From NCBI GenBank assembly GCA_043228905.1, contig JBHGNT010000008.1:9052001-9116000 (forward strand): 64,000 nt of DNA, written 5' to 3'. The notes under the pieces are model-generated. The model worked only from the letters and a program-made list of their open reading frames with translations, ran no database searches and was not told the DNA's origin. Numbering within the stretch: the stretch's first letter is position 1; the number at the start of each line of letters is the position of its first letter. A program made the translations under genes and the position numbers. This stretch comes from Azolla caroliniana (Eukaryota; Polypodiophyta). Below are positions 1 through 9,498 of the stretch, one piece after another.

Positions 1-722
1 AACCCATTTTTTCTAAGCCTCTTGTTAGTTCGATTCTCCAATTGGGCTACCTGCATCTGACCCCATCCCCGAGTTTGTAACCCGGCTACATGCATCAGTG
101 ACTTGTATCTAACTCAATCCAATTCCTCTAAAGAGACCGAAGACTTTAAATATTCACACTCCAAATATCACACATGATTGAAGACCAGAAAGTTCAAAAC
201 TTCAGTCACAGAAAACTTCAAATCACACATATTCAGAGACCAAAAACAAAGATTCGGATAGAAAAAGTTTAGTCATACAAAAAAAAATTAGTTACCAAAA
301 ATTTCAAACATCACACATAGTCAAAGACCAACAACTTCAAATATCGGGCATATTGGGAGACCAAAGACTCAAAGATTTAGATATAAAAAGTTTTAGTCAC
401 ACAAAAAAATTCAATCACCAAAACGTCCAAAGGTAACATGTGTTCAAATACCAAAAAACTCAAAGTTTTAACTCCATTAGCTTAGAGGTAAGACCTAGTG
501 CACACAAATCAATTAGCTAGGTAAGAGCTGCCATTTCTTGCATATAATCCTCAACATCAACCCTGTTCAACGAACCTAATCCTTGATCTAGGCATTTTGA
601 CACTTCTATAAACTTATGTATTTGAGACTTCCATGATTCCACCTCCTTTGATTTTGCAGAAGGTGGTTATATGGTCACCTTTTCTTTGTTTGCAAATATG
701 CGCGGAAACGTATGTGAGGACC
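1..722. other. Flank outside Copia-A; AT-rich degenerate repeat, no clear gene
   Basis: Bases about 180-470 are AT-rich with loosely repeated phrases (cacacat-nn-agaccaa, aaaaagttttagtca, accaaaa) at roughly 85-125 base intervals, so they look like a decayed tandem repeat. On the minus strand 668-517 holds about 50 codons without a stop, reading like a plausible peptide (KSKEVESWKSQIHKF...) but with no start codon and a stop just upstream. It could be an exon scrap or a chance ORF. Nothing else is recognisable. This is the only part of the window outside the nested elements. Confidence 0.35.
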
Positions 723-983
723 TGTCGGTTAAACTCAAAAAACAATGTAGACAGAATGGCAAGAGGCAATACTATAGACAATAGATATGCACAGTTGAAG
801 CTTTAATGGAAGCTTTGTTATTACGTTCTCTCTCTCACTCTCTCTCTCTCTGAGACTCTGTACAAGAACGATCAAGTGTTCTTACTTAGAACGTTAGGTT
901 ATCTCTTATATACTAAGCCCTAACTCTTCGGATGAGTTCACACTAGGATACAAGGTGGAAGGAGTTGGCCTTTTATGCCAACA
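723..983 (-). repeat. 3' LTR of Copia-A
   Basis: A 261-bp segment bounded by tgtcgg...ccaaca (TG...CA) lies immediately beyond the RNase H end of Copia-A. On its inner side, 984-992 reads as a short polypurine tract on the minus strand (complement of aactctcccgt), as expected next to a 3' LTR. It contains a CT/GA microsatellite (about 829-852). The partner LTR is outside the window, so identity cannot be measured. Confidence 0.7.
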
Positions 984-1156
984 AACTCTCCCGTAAAAGG
1001 ACTACTCTTTCCTACATGTGTAGGTGTTTGGGGTATCTCCCCCGTAAATCTAGATTACAAAATTAATCTAAATTTATATTTACAAGTCCAGTCGGCATGT
1101 GGCCGAGTCGGTAGAGGTATGTTCAATGTCTAGCCTGGTTCAGCTAGTCAGTCAGA

Positions 1157-1630
1157 TTGACTTGTCTGAGTCGATCGGTTTGTCTTACCTTCTGCTCCTC
1201 GTTCAGCCTTCTTTTGCTCGATCGCTTGTCGCAGTCCTATCTTTGTCCTTAGTGCTCTGAAGTGTTGATCTGGGAGTGGCTTCGTTAGGCAATCAACGAT
1301 GTTCACCTCGGTGTCGATCTTCCGGACTTCAAGCTTCTTCTGGGTTATGAGCTCTCAGATGTGATGATACTGCACCTCAATGTGCTTCTTCTTCACGTGA
1401 TAGACGGGATTGTTAATGAGGTGAATTGTGCTCTGTGAGTCGCAATAGATGGTCAGCGTTGGTAAGTCGATTCGGCTTGTCGATGAGAAGTCGGTGGACA
1501 GTCGGTGCAGCCAGATCGTTTCCTTCGCTGCCTCTGATGCTGCTATGTACTTGGCCTCTGTGGTCGACAGGGTTGTGCACTCTTGAAGCTTTGACCTCCA
1601 TGATATTGCACCGCCACCATAGGTGAAAAT
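1157..1630 (-). pseudogene. Copia-A RNase H domain, C-terminal part
   Basis: Minus-strand reading from 1630 gives the C-terminal RNase H of a copia polyprotein: IFTYGGGAISW, then the LSTTEAKYIAAS block, then YCDSQSTIHL with its conserved Asp, then the HIEVQYHHI block, ending at a TGA near 1157. One in-frame TGA interrupts the tail (HHI*ELITQ). The usual TEAEY is TEAKY here. The rest of the domain resumes across Copia-B at 45544. There is no ATG, because this is the distal end of a polyprotein. Non-functional. Confidence 0.85.
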
Positions 1631-2135
1631 TGTTGGGAATTTGGTCCCTCCGGATGGGATCCGGATGAGATTCGGACAAGCTGAAGGAAGGAACCGGACC
1701 GGAAGATATCTGTATGGATCTAGTGTGAATTGGATCTAGGGACATATCTACAAATATGTTTCTGGTGTTCTTGTAAAGGCTAGATTTGTAAATAGTCTTA
1801 AATTCATATAAGTATAAATATGACTTAGGGCAATCACTTTGTAAGGTGTTGTTGTTAGTTGTATCATAGTAGCACAGAGAGAGAGAGAGAGAAGTGAAAC
1901 CGCTGCTTGGCGAAGATACAGAGCTCAAGGTCATTGCCTCTGAGTCTCCTGTTGTACCTCCTTTCTCGTATAGTGATAGTTGGAGTTTGTGGGCTCCCGT
2001 GGTTTTTCCCTATTAGGGATTTCCACAAAAGCATCTTGTGTCGTCTCTTCTATGTAAGTGAATGAACCTCCATTTCTATTTTGCACTTTCATAAGGTGTT
2101 TGAGTCTCGGTTGTGGCCGAGCGCTATTCTGCACA
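1631..2135 (+). repeat. 5' LTR of Copia-B
   Basis: A 505-bp LTR from tgttggga to ctgcaca, with TSD AAAAT on its left. It carries a TATA-like tataaatatgac near 1814, a GA microsatellite at about 1877-1893 and a U5-like end. The 3' LTR (45004-45538) is about 30 bp longer, through an extra CCGGA-rich block and an expanded GTT run. The LTR belongs to the same family as those of Copia-C and solo LTR S3 (shared start TGTTGGGA-n-GTCCCTCCGGATGGG). Confidence 0.92.
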
Positions 2136-2138
2136 AAT

Positions 2139-2150
2139 TAGTATCAGAGC
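2139..2150 (+). other. Primer binding site of Copia-B (initiator Met-tRNA)
   Basis: The sequence tagtatcagagc, three bases inside the 5' LTR, differs by one base from TGGTATCAGAGC, the usual complement of the plant initiator Met-tRNA 3' end. The perfect form is seen at the same place in Copia-C and Copia-D, so the G-to-A change is a later mutation. Confidence 0.88.
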
Positions 2151-2160
2151 AAACAAGAAA

Positions 2161-2985
2161 ATGGAAGAGTCATTCGGAAGCATGTTCAAGCTCACCGGCT
2201 CCAACTACCCAGTGTGGAAGTCGAAGATGAGGGACATGCTCGTGGTCAAAGATCTCTAGCTGCCGGTACAGTTCGGGGACAAGAAACCGGACAAGATCGA
2301 TGCCATGACATGGGAGGTGATGCATATGAAGACGACGGCATACATCAGATGCTTCATCGACATGAGCCTGTACAACAACTTCAACAAAGAAAACAAGGCT
2401 CATGAACTCTAGGAGAAGGTAGGCATCATGTTCCAGAACAAGAATGCCATGAATCGAGTCTCGGTTTTCCGGAAGCTGGCGAGACTTAGATATCAAGACG
2501 GCTCTAGTATGGCGGAGCACATGAATGCCTTCCAGAGGCTCATAAATCAAGCCACCTCGTTGTAAGTACCTCTGGCCGATGAGGTACTTGCGTTGTTATT
2601 GCTTGGTTCCCTCCCAGATAGCTGGGAGATGCTAGTTGTCACTTTGGGTAATGTCGGGCAACTATCCCTAGCAAGAGTGAAGTCGAGCTTGCTAGATGAA
2701 GAGGCGCGTCGGAAAGGCAAGGAAGTGATCTCCGACCCAAAAGCCCTGATTTCCGAATCCGACACACAACAAGGGAGAAACCGATACCGGAGTCCCCAGA
2801 ACCGGGAAGAGTCAGGGACAAGGTCAAAGTCAAGGGGGAGGCCTACTTGCTTCTATTGTGGGAAGCCAAGACACTTCCAGAAGAATTGTCGGCACTTCCA
2901 GAAACAGAAAGGGACCGATAACACCAATTCAAAGAAGCGTTCGGACCGGAGAGGTTCGGATCGGAAAGAACGTCAGCGATCGTGA
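2161..2985 (+). pseudogene. Copia-B gag with zinc knuckle
   Basis: The reading frame starts at ATG 2161, 11 bases after the primer site, with the UBN2-like copia gag start MEESFGSMFKLTGSNY. It carries the FRKLARLRYQDGSSMAEHMNAF block and ends with a CX2CX4HX4C zinc knuckle at 2848-2889 (CFYCGKPRHFQKNC). In-frame stops interrupt at about 2258, 2410 and 2560. The frame is lost again at the end (2985), where protease continues two bases over. Copia-C has the same protein with gag and protease in one frame, so this shift is specific to Copia-B. Confidence 0.88.
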
Positions 2986-4502
2986 CAAGTGAAGAAGAAT
3001 TGTTGCTCATCACTGAGGAGAATGAGTTAAACCTTGTCGGCGATGAGACAACGTGGGTTGTCGATTCTAGAGCATCATTCCACCTGATGCTAGACTGGAA
3101 ATGCTTCTCATCCTACACTGCCGAAGATCATGGTCGTGTCCAGATGGGGAATGAAGAGTCGTGCCTAATTGTTGGCATAGGAGATGTGTGGTTGACGACA
3201 TCAACCAGGTGCAAGCTGTTGTTGAAGGATGTCTGACACATTCCGGAGGTTTGGTTGAACCTGATATTAGCCGATCAGCTAGATGATGAAGGCTACATGG
3301 GTAGCATCTGGAACAGAGTGATGAAATTCAGCAAAGGAAGCCTGATCGTGGCTCGAGCCTGGAAGATCAACACGTTGTACCTGATGCACGCTCGGATATG
3401 CCGGGAAGAAGTGAACGTAGCATCCGACAATGTCGGTGAGCTGTGGCACAAGAGACTGTGCCATATGAGCCAGAAGGGGATGAGAAGACTTGCCGAAGAT
3501 AACCTCATTCCGAAGGTGAAAGACATGTATCTTGAGAAGTGTACTGATTGCTTGGCCGGCAAGCAAAACCTAACCTCCTTCCGGTCAAGACCACCGATGA
3601 GACAGAATGCATCACTGGAGTTGGTGCATACCGATGTGTGTAAACTGGACACGAAGTCACATGCCAGATCGCAATACTTTGTGACATTCATACACGACCA
3701 CAGTCGGATGTTGTGGGTCTCACCGTTCAAGACGAAGGATTAGGCGTTGTTCGTCTTCAAGGAGCTCCACGCGAGACTGGAAAGGGAAATTGGCCGGAAG
3801 CTAAAGGTGGTTCGAGTAGATCATGGAGGCGAAAATTGGGGACAGTTCGAGGAGTACTGCCGGTCGAAGGGAATCCAGCTCGAATTCACCATGCCGAAGA
3901 CGTTGGAATTGAACGGGTTGGCTGAACGGATGAACCAGACCATAATGGAGAGATTCTGAAGCATGCTACCACATGGAAAGTTATCCGAGACGTTTTGGGC
4001 TGAGGCACTGATGACGTCCACGTACATGATTAATAGATCACCCTCAACACCCTTGGAAGGAGACACACCATAGAGAGTATGGACCGGTAAAGACATGTCT
4101 TACCGGCATCTGAAGGTGTTCGGGTGTCTCGCATATGTGCATGTCGCAAAAGACAAGAGAGCAAAGTTGGACGCGAAGTCCCGACCATGCATATTCCTTT
4201 GATATGGCAATGATGAGTTCCGTTACTGAGTGTGGGATCTGGTTGACAAGAAGGTGTTCCGGAGTCGGGACATAGTCTTAATGGAAGACAAGACCATTGC
4301 CGACTGGGAGTCGGAGAAGAAGATGATGGACACCGGATCAACCAATGAAAAACGATTTGAGGACACAAGGACTTACTCGGTTGAAAACCGAAAGTTAGCC
4401 GGTAAGAGGATGACACTCGATGAACCGACTGGATTCGGACAAGAAACCGAACTGACCGAAGACGAAGAAGAAAAAGACACCGGAATTGGACAACACCCCT
4501 AA
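2982..4502 (+). pseudogene. Copia-B protease and integrase
   Basis: One frame with point stops. Protease lies at about 3040-3240 with TTWVVDSRASFHL; the catalytic DSG is DSR here. A TGA at 3234 follows. The GAG-pre-integrase HHCC region is at about 3440-3580 (LWHKRLCH...CTDCLAGK). The integrase core has its first Asp in HTDV (about 3628), the second in RVDHGGE (about 3815) and Glu in LAERMN (about 3923), with a TAG at 3741. The C-terminal hinge is acidic and ends at a TAA at 4501. The mutated protease site and the stops rule out activity. Confidence 0.87.
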
Positions 4503-4681
4503 TCGGATTCGGATTCGGAGCAAACAGAGGAACCGGTAGTCGGATATCAAGGAAGAAAATATCCTGTAAGAGAGATAAGAGTCCCCCGACGATTTTTGGA
4601 TGCAGAGTATGTGCTGCTAACTGATGAAGGGGATCCGGAAAACTCGAAGAAGCAAAGAAAGACACCCACAGCTCCAAGTGG

Positions 4682-5403
4682 TTGAGTGCCATGCAGGATG
4701 AGATGGATTCCCTAAATGAGAACCATACATATGAGTTGACGGAGCTGCCGAAAGGAAAGAGGGCACTCCGGAACAAGTGGGTGTACAAGCTGAAACCGGG
4801 AGATGTCAGAAATCCACCAAGGTACAAAACCCGGATCATGGTGAAGGGGTTTCAGCAGAAGAAAGGTGTGGATTTCGATGAGATCTTTGCCCCGGTTGTA
4901 AAGATGACATACACCCGAACGGTATTGAGCAAGATAGCAGCAAGCATGCACCTCGAGGTCGAGCAGCTAGACGTCAAGATGTCGTTCCTTCATGGTGAAC
5001 TCGAGGAAGAAATCTACATGCAGCAACTGGAAGGATTTGAGAAGAAAGGGAAGGAGCACCTGGTGTGCCAGCTGAAGAAGGGCTTATACGGATTGAAGCA
5101 AGCTCCCCGGCAATGGTACTGGAAGTTTGACTCCTTCATGACTGAGCAAGGGTACCACAAGACACAAGCCGATCACTGCGTATTTGTGAAGAACTTTGAT
5201 GGAGGAGACTTCCAAATACTCCTTCTGTACGTGGACGACATGTTGATCATCGGATGAGACCAAATCAAGATTTGAATGCTGAAGAAGGCCCTAAACCGGA
5301 CCTTCTCAATGAAAGATTTGGGTCCAGCAAGATAGATTTTGGGCATGCACATCATCCGGGACCGGTCGAAGAAGCTGTTGTGGTTGTCACAGGAGAAGTA
5401 CGT
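4682..5403 (+). pseudogene. Copia-B reverse transcriptase, N-terminal and palm part
   Basis: Opens in a frame shifted by -1 relative to integrase; the same offset is found in Copia-C. The reading starts as W-L-SAMQDEMDSL, passes NKWVYKLK and GVDFDEIFAPVVK, and reaches the catalytic YVDDMLIIG at 5228-5254. It then meets a TGA and a TAG and is cut at 5403 by Gypsy-G within QEKYV. The protein continues at 44183. The first 180 residues are free of stops, better preserved than gag. Confidence 0.88.
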
Positions 5404-6155
5404 TGTCGAGAAAATCCTCGCGGATGTGTAGAAGTTGGGCAGGACCACGGGGGTCTTGAACCAAGGAATCAAGAAGTGAGGAGGAAGAGTATGTGGTTTA
5501 CGTAAGCTGTGAGACCATGGTTAAATAGAGAAGGTTAGCGAAACGAGAGAGAGAGTGTAAGAGGATTGTGTGTAGAAACAGGCGTAGACAGAGATGCTGA
5601 GAACAACTTGCGTTAGGTAGATAAGTTTCTATTAATCAAAACATGCACGTGGCACTGTGGGTGATTACAACCGAATCAGTGCCGGTGATAGAGCGTAGAG
5701 CTCTACAGTAGTTAGATACAAGTTATGTAAGCACGTAGAAGGTCGATCCCCTAGTCGGGAGCACTCGGGCGTCTGACGCGAGTAGGGGAAGCGCCTTCTG
5801 ATGTTCCGTCGTAGGACTCCTCGTCTCCCCTCTCTGTTTCTTTTCTCCTCACCCGATGACATCCCTAAAACAGTCAAAGTTCACCCCTTTTATAGCACAA
5901 GGAGCGACCGTTACAGAGCATTCATGGCCTATCACTTTCCCTTCCTAGATTCTTCCCCCTGATTCGCTCTCCTCGTAACTCTCCCTCCTTATGCGATGTC
6001 TGAATCCCTATTAATGCCTTAACTACCTAGTACACCTCTTCCTACTTATGCCTAGTACTTACACTATTTAATTCTCTAGGGGTGTGCACTCGTGCACACC
6101 AGTGTTCCTGCGCGTTTCACATTGTTTCCACCTATGGCCCGGAATCTTCACGACG
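5404..6155 (-). repeat. 3' LTR of Gypsy-G
   Basis: A 752-bp LTR; on its own strand it starts YGTCGTGAAG and ends CTCGACA. It carries a minus-strand TATAAAA at 5889-5895. A near-perfect 20-bp palindrome, ggtgtgcac-tc-gtgcacacc, lies at 6081-6100. It differs from the right copy at scattered sites, so insertion is not recent. The first base of the LTR on its own strand is C instead of T at 6155. Confidence 0.9.
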
Positions 6156-6192
6156 TCCACCCCCACTAAACCGCACATACTCTGGTATGTGC
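6156..6192 (-). other. Polypurine tract and upstream hairpin of Gypsy-G
   Basis: On the minus strand the LTR is preceded by a G-rich tract (TTTAGTGGGGGTGGA). Just before it is an inverted repeat GCACATAC-CAGA-GTATGTGC with eight paired bases (6173-6192). The same arrangement, hairpin then G-rich tract, precedes the 3' LTRs of TRGAG-1 and TRGAG-2. Confidence 0.75.
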
Positions 6193-6229
6193 TGGGTAGT
6201 GAATTTAGTGAGGGATTCTGGGTCATCTG

Positions 6230-7640
6230 CTACTCGTCCTCTCCTTCTGAACTGGCGCTTTTGGCTCCTGGGTCCGGTTCTGCCTCGCTCCGCCTCTTGA
6301 AGGCCTTTATCCGCTTCCCGGCCACGGGAGTCGTCATTCGGGTCCCGTCGAGCTCCGCGGGATGATACGTCGCGTTATCGTTGATGCTAATTACCACGTA
6401 TGGACCGAACCATCGCTTCGTGAACTTACACGTAGACCTATGCTGGTTGTCGAGGCTACTGTCATAGACTAACACCCAATCACCTTCCTCGATCTTCCTT
6501 GGTCGGAGCCGGTGTGTTCGGTCGAACCGGGCCTTGTTCCGGATTCTCGCTTCTTTCACCCTCGCCATGGCCTACTCCATGTCTTCCGGCCTTCGCTCGA
6601 GTTGCCGGATCCGGGCCGCTAGCAATTCTTCTCGACTCATTTCGTTGACCCAATTGATCGCCGTCCACGAGGCGATCGTCCGCTCCACTGGCATGATGGG
6701 TTTCTATCCAAACATTAGTTACGCCGGCATGTACCTTGTCACCAAACTGTGGGTAGTCCTGTCCGCCCATAGCGCGTAAGGGAGCAACCTCGGCCAGTCG
6801 CCGACTCGTCCTTCGCACACGCGTACAATGGCTTTTACGATCGGACCGTGGCCCTGCTCATTCTTTCCATTTGCTTCCGGGTTGTACGCCGTCATGAGGG
6901 ACAATTTTACGCCTAGCCGATCGAACAGTTCCTCGGCCTCTTCCTCATCTAGCTCTCCTTGGTCAGCCACGATTTTTCCCATGCACCCATATCGGCATAT
7001 GACATCTTCGATCAGAAACTTACATATTGCCACGGTGGTCTTGTTTGTTAGTGCCCGACCCTCTACCTGGTTCGTTAGGTCTTCTCTAGCCAGCACCAGG
7101 TATCGCTTCTGACCCTCTCCCATCGGCATCGTTACTAAGTCGACCATCCATTTGAAGTGCACGGACGGGGGGGTATGTTGGGTGCAACTCGTCGCGGTGT
7201 CGAACCACCGAGTGCATCTGGTAGCTTTTGCATGTGGACACGAAGTCGTGCACACTCTTATATATACCCGGCCACCAGTATTTCTCGTTTAACTTCTCGA
7301 ATGTGGCCCATGTACCCCGGGGCCCAGACCAAGGGCTTTCATGGAACTCCGATATTAGCTTCTCTTGATCATCCACCCGCGCTATTACCCGAAGCGGCGC
7401 GTTGTTTCTCCTTTTTGGGACCCTCCAGATTTTCCCGTTCCGTAGGAAGTATCGGTATGCCCTTTTTCGGACTTGTCCCGCTTCCTCCCTAGTCATCGAG
7501 GCGTCCGCCATAATTGGTTTTAGAAATCTTCCAATTAGAAGCCACTCCCCGTTGTAGTCGTCTTCATCGAACTCGTTCAGGAGCGGAGCGCTTCGCCTTT
7601 TTATCCTCATCCTTGCTGATTCGAAGAAGTCCGCGCCGAC
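6230..7640 (-). pseudogene. Gypsy-G integrase
   Basis: From high to low coordinates: a zinc-binding domain at about 7370-7230 (FHESPW...CKSYQMH), in which the second His (GHRG to GPRG) and one Cys (CESCQ to CKSYQ) look lost. The catalytic core at about 7180-6720 has D in MVDLVTMP, D in VADQGE and E in GKNEQGHG. A C-terminal domain at 6568-6230 has a KRWFGPYVV motif (the gypsy GPY/F module). Frame changes near 7100, 6720 and 6570 separate these parts. No chromodomain follows; the frame ends in an acidic tail. Confidence 0.85.
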
Positions 7641-8200
7641 TTCTTCATTCTCTGATACCATGTCGTCCTCGTCCTTGAACCTTGCTCTAGAAAGCATATC
7701 GTCCATGGTGTTGACTTTACCCGAGATGTGTCGTATCTCTGGGTTTAGGGACTTGATGTACACAATCCACCTGAGCATGGCCAGGTCGGGAGTTGCGCAT
7801 TTGGAGACCATACCGAGAATCGGCAGGCAGTCTGTTTCTATGATCACTTCTGTCCCGATTAGGTAGTCTTTGTCAACCTTAACTGCCAAAACGATGCCCC
7901 ATAGATCGCGCTTGACTTGGGCGTATCCTCATTGTCGCTCACTCAGTACCTTCACACCGAACCGGATAGGGAAACGCGCGCCGTCTTCATCCTCTTGATT
8001 TACGACCCATCCGATCCCGGTCGGGTTGGTGTCCACCATGATGTAGACCGGAGTTCCTGGTGCGTATTCCGCTTTGCGTAAAGCTGGTGTCGTGGTGAGC
8101 ATTGGTTTTAGCCTCCGGACCGCCTCGGTATGTTCCTTTGTCCATTCGAATTTCTTGCTCTTCTTTAGCAAGCCGTAGAGTGGTTCGGTGACGTGCGCGT
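7640..8200 (-). pseudogene. Gypsy-G RNase H
   Basis: Minus strand: LKKSKKFEWTKEHTEAVRRLK (RT connection) is followed by VYIMVDTNPTGIGWVV, carrying the first RNase H Asp, then a stop at about 7929. Next come VIIETDCLPILGM with a second acidic pair and HISGKVNTMDDMLSRARF, the typical end of gypsy RNase H. The reading is continuous except for one stop and a frame change near 7900. Confidence 0.82.
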
Positions 8201-8781
8201 AATGAGGGATCCATATGTGGTAGAAGGCGCATGCTCCTAAGAATCGTCGGACCTATGTGATGGATCCGCACTCCTCCTTCATTGCCGAGATGGCCTATCC
8301 CTTGGTCGGCGATGGCTTCCAGCCGTACGACCCACATAGATGGCCCACCACTAAGATCTCTGGCTGTCCAAAGGCCGACTTCTCTCCTGAGAAGGTAAAC
8401 CGCACATCTTCGAGCCTATGTAGTATCTTCTCGTAGTCGGAGATATGGTCGGTGACAAACCTTCGGCACCCGTCCGCGCCGATCGACTCATCCTTGGTCT
8501 CCTCCGGACACCCCTTGATAGGGATGTCATCTAGGAAAGGCATAGATGTTCGGAATGCAATCCCGCAGAACTCTGTTCATTGCATTCACCATGTGTGCCA
8601 TCGAGTTGGTCCCTCCCTGTGGTAGGGTACACATTCGAACTAGGCCGAGAGGGGTTTGCATTGTTGTTATGTCCCTGCTTTCCACGGCCAGTTGGAACTG
8701 GTCATACCCCGAGTAAAGGTCTCCGACCGAGTATATGGACCTTCAGGCGAAGGCTTCCGCGAACTCATTGATCGACGGTCC
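8200..8781 (-). pseudogene. Gypsy-G reverse transcriptase, C-terminal part
   Basis: Continues the RT interrupted by Copia-C. Minus strand from 8776: GPSINEFAEAFA, then a region with DQFQLAV and QTPLG(L)VRM, then the catalytic MPFLDDIPIKG at 8543-8526 (FLDD in place of YxDD, normal for this kind of gypsy RT). The thumb follows to about 8295. Frame changes occur around 8545 and 8295. The upstream half is at 14374-14993. Confidence 0.84.
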
Positions 8782-9473
8782 TGACGGGAACCTAACGTTC
8801 CTTATGCGCAATGCTCGGCCACAACCGAGATTCTTTTCATACACAGAAAAACGGGAAATACAACACGATACAAAGGAGAGGAAGATACACACACACTACC
8901 CAAGAGGTTAACGTGGAAAACCCCAAACTGGAGGAAAAACCACGGCAGCCCACAGGCTGCAAACTGTCACTTTGTATGAATGTACAAAACAGTGAGTTCT
9001 CGGAGGCAACGACCTCAGACTCATGCTCTTCGCCACAGGCGGCGGTTACAACAGAGGCAACGACCTCGTTCTCTCTCTCTCTCTCTCTGTACAGTTACGC
9101 GCTCTCTCTTCGTCTTGCACCAACATGGAAGAGTAACGACCACCTAATATTAGTTTGCCCTAAGTCATATTTATACTAATATGACTTTTTGGCTATTTAC
9201 AAATATAGCCACAATGGGCTCTCAGAAACATATTTACGAATATGTCTCTTCCTCCGGTTCATACCGGGCATGCACCATCCGGCTCTCCGTAGCCGGGTAC
9301 TCCTCATCCGGTTCATACTAGGCCTGCACCATCCGGCTCTCCGTAGCCGAGTACTTCTCATCCGGTTCATACCGGGCCTGCACCATCTGGCTCTCCGTAG
9401 CCGGGTACTCCTCATCCGGTTTCGTCGGCACTGTTCTTCTCCCTTCCCATCCGGAGGGACCTGTCTCCCAACA
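8782..9473 (-). repeat. 3' LTR of Copia-C, three tandem units
   Basis: A 692-bp LTR, tgacggg...ccaaca on the plus strand. It includes a CT microsatellite (9070-9088) and three copies of a 54-bp unit at about 9245-9420 (ccggttcatac-n-ggcctgcaccatccggctctccgtagccg). The 5' copy has five units, which accounts for nearly all of the 106-bp length difference between the LTRs. Confidence 0.93.
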
Positions 9474-9498
9474 GGTCCAACTCCCAAATTGCGGATGG
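9474..9498 (-). other. Gypsy-G sequence patch replacing the Copia-C polypurine tract
   Basis: These 25 bases are identical to 14374-14398, the Gypsy-G DNA lying outside the 5' LTR of Copia-C. In Copia-B the corresponding place holds a normal GAAGGGGGAG tract. The patch is joined to copia sequence at a short CCAT(n)CCG match. It most likely arose by conversion from the 5' end of the same element. Confidence 0.85.

Noticed and set aside
517-668. Host-gene exon on the minus strand
   Set aside because: About 50 codons, no start codon, a stop just upstream and no clear splice sites; not enough to call a gene.
1877-1893. GA/CT microsatellites as separate features (also near 829, 9070, 13866, 15915, 42225, 45272)
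   Set aside because: They are parts of the LTRs of the elements concerned and vary by simple slippage.
4502-4690. Programmed -1 frameshift site in Copia-B/C
   Set aside because: No canonical slippery heptamer or downstream stem is visible; the shared frame step is reported as an observation only.
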